Source: Gammaproteobacteria bacterium
GTDB lineage: Bacteria; Pseudomonadota; Gammaproteobacteria; Coxiellales; Coxiellaceae
Reading direction: 5' to 3'
DNA length: 6,416 nt
NCBI GenBank assembly: GCA_022600315.1
Contig: JAHZKQ010000167.1
Coordinates: 1 to 6,416, forward strand
Made by a program: the position numbers and the translations under genes. This document shows positions 5,509 to 6,416 of the stretch, piece by piece. Within the stretch, counting starts at the first letter, position 1. Each line of letters starts with the position of its first letter. A model generated the notes under the pieces. It was not told where the DNA came from. It saw only the letters and a list, made by a program, of their open reading frames with translations, and made no database searches.

Positions 5509-6111
5509 TTATAAACGTTCCAACTCCAATTGTGAACAGCCTGCATTAAGCATCTGACTTGGCGTTAAAACTTGATTAATTTCAGTATTAATGGTGTTCA
5601 CCTGGCATTCTGGAAACGCCGCTTGCAACACCACATTTAGGGCCTGTAACGACTCCATATCAACATTAACTTTAGATACTCCAACATAAGTCACAATGTT
5701 TTGACAAGCATCATGCAACTGCTGCTGCCGCGTACGCTGCCGCGGGTGCAAACCTAGCGGCGTTTGTAATAAAATTTGTTGTTCGCTTTGTTCGGCGTGA
5801 ATAACCAGAGGGTTGACTGTGGTCGACAACGACCTTGTCTGTAGATGATTTTCTAAGGTGGTAGAAAAATCTTGCAAGGTGCGCAAAATGGCAATATTCC
5901 ACGGCGCGATACAAGAGATTAAATGTCTTAATAAACTTTTTTGCAATCGGCCACGCCCAGTCACAGCCAACCAAATTAAATAAATTAATAAATTGGCACA
6001 AACATGCTGTTCATCTTGTAATCGTAATAAGGCTTGACGGACTAAACTTTGCGAGGTTAATTGTTCAGCAAAAGTTAAAAAAGGATGGTGAGTTTCGACG
6101 CTTGTTTTCAT
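5509..6111 (-). CDS. DUF2390/TIGR02444-like family protein
   Basis: A 200-residue cytosolic protein with no signal peptide or clear membrane segment. The N-terminal half resembles the TIGR02444 (DUF2390) family, uncharacterised proteins of gammaproteobacteria: residues 25-49 (RQALLRLQDEQ, then NLLIYLIWLAV) match the family pattern of a short helix ending in LQD, followed by N-LL-W, and residue 71 gives the conserved Trp (APWNIAILRTLQ). The second half (from about 90) is Gln-rich and unrelated to anything I recognise; it makes the protein longer than most family members. The start chosen is the ATG at 6111, not the GTG six bases further upstream, because CAGGGAG lies five bases before the ATG while the GTG itself overlaps that site. 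It begins 43 bases after the preceding gene, probably co-transcribed with it, and ends 274 bases before the pilus operon, so a link to pili is not implied. Molecular function unknown. Confidence 0.7.
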   Translation of the reverse strand: MKTSVETHHPFLTFAEQLTSQSLVRQALLRLQDEQHVCANLLIYLIWLAVTGRGRLQKSLLRHLISCIAPWNIAILRTLQDFSTTLENHLQTRSLSTTVNPLVIHAEQSEQQILLQTPLGLHPRQRTRQQQLHDACQNIVTYVGVSKVNVDMESLQALNVVLQAAFPECQVNTINTEINQVLTPSQMLNAGCSQLELERL

Positions 6112-6116
6112 AAACA

Positions 6117-6123
6117 CTCCCTG
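6117..6123 (-). promoter_or_regulatory. Ribosome binding site deciding the start of the DUF2390-like gene
   Basis: CAGGGAG on the minus strand is followed by TGTTT and then ATG at 6111-6109. The in-frame GTG at 6117-6115 begins with the last G of this site and so cannot be served by it; this sets the start six bases downstream of the longest possible frame. Confidence 0.6.
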
Positions 6124-6154
6124 TTGTTAAGCTAGGCGCTAATGCATCCGTGCA

Positions 6155-6416
6155 CTACCCAGTTTCTTCTAATAACCCCGTTCCCAAATGGCTGGGATTA
6201 ACTTGAGGTGGCAATTGTTGTCCTTGCTGTTGCTGTAACTCCTGTTCTTGCGATTGTCGTAGCTGACGTTCTTGCTCTTGCTGACTGGCCAAAGCTTTTT
6301 GACGCCGTTCAAAATCTTCGAGGATAGGCTCAAAAAATTCCTCGTTGCGCACCAATTGGCGCTCCATATTTAATTTGAATAATTCCTGCTGCTCCCCAGA
6401 ACCAAAACTCACAATC
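6155..6416 (-). CDS. Gln-rich charged hypothetical protein, C-terminal part
   Basis: The frame is open at the window edge and ends at a TAG at 6157-6155, giving 87 residues. An in-frame GTG at 6412 exists but the preceding codon is also open and no binding site can be seen, so the true start probably lies outside the window. The visible sequence is highly charged and helical (LNMERQLVRNEEFFEPILEDFERRQKAL in pieces), followed by a Gln/Glu-rich stretch (QEQERQLRQSQEQELQQQQGQQ in pieces) compatible with a coiled coil, then a short Pro-containing tail ending LLEETG. No transmembrane or catalytic motif is visible. The same strand and a 43-base gap suggest an operon with the DUF2390-like gene. I do not recognise the family; structural or phage-derived origins cannot be excluded. 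Confidence 0.6.
   Translation of the reverse strand, partial: IVSFGSGEQQELFKLNMERQLVRNEEFFEPILEDFERRQKALASQQEQERQLRQSQEQELQQQQGQQLPPQVNPSHLGTGLLEETG

Noticed and set aside
5711..6001. Minus-strand 96-residue frame ending in an Ala-rich tail
   Set aside because: It overlaps the DUF2390-like gene in another frame, has no binding site, and the Ala run comes from a GC-rich CTGCTGCCGC stretch in that gene.
1..6416. Transposons, tRNA or rRNA genes, CRISPR arrays or recombinase-inverted (shufflon) segments
   Set aside because: I looked for terminal inverted repeats, transposase motifs, cloverleaf ends, regularly spaced repeats, and repeated inverted segments at the 3' end of the large prepilin gene, as in R64 PilV, and found none.

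Overview
All six clear genes and a seventh short open frame lie on the minus strand, so the window reads right to left. The low-to-moderate GC content and the protein relationships suggest a gammaproteobacterium. Two observations support this: the DUF2390/TIGR02444-like gene is of a kind known mainly from gammaproteobacteria, and the pilus genes resemble the thin-pilus (R64 PilQ/PilR) and Tcp type. An intracellular or Legionella/Coxiella-like lineage is possible, but nothing in the window proves it.

Region by region, in transcription order. (1) 6416-6155: the C-terminal end of a glutamine-rich, charged protein of unknown function, cut by the window edge. (2) 6111-5509: a 200-residue protein whose N-terminal half resembles the DUF2390/TIGR02444 family. 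(3) 5508-5235: a 274-base gap that looks like the control region of the next operon. It has a near-consensus -35 box, several short perfect palindromes (the best is 14 bp), and a terminator-like hairpin with a T-run about 35 bases before the first start codon. (4) 5234-445: a compact five-gene type IV pilus or pseudopilus operon. It encodes a GspE/PilB-type assembly ATPase, a GspF/PilC-type inner-membrane platform protein overlapping it by 29 bases, a 161-residue class III-type prepilin, a 198-residue prepilin that starts at GTG and is translationally coupled, and a 349-residue cysteine-rich large prepilin. (5) 376-1: a gene with a strong ribosome binding site encoding a protein with a Ser-Gly dipeptide tail at its N terminus, cut by the left window edge.

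Working model: the ATPase drives, through the platform protein, the extraction of pilin subunits from the inner membrane. The 161-residue protein is the best candidate for the main subunit. The 198-residue and 349-residue proteins would be minor pilins, the last one (14 cysteines, last in the operon) in the place where R64-type systems put a tip adhesin. The window contains no prepilin peptidase, secretin, alignment proteins or retraction ATPase, so these must be encoded elsewhere or be absent. The ATPase and the platform protein keep the key family motifs; nothing in the operon looks broken.
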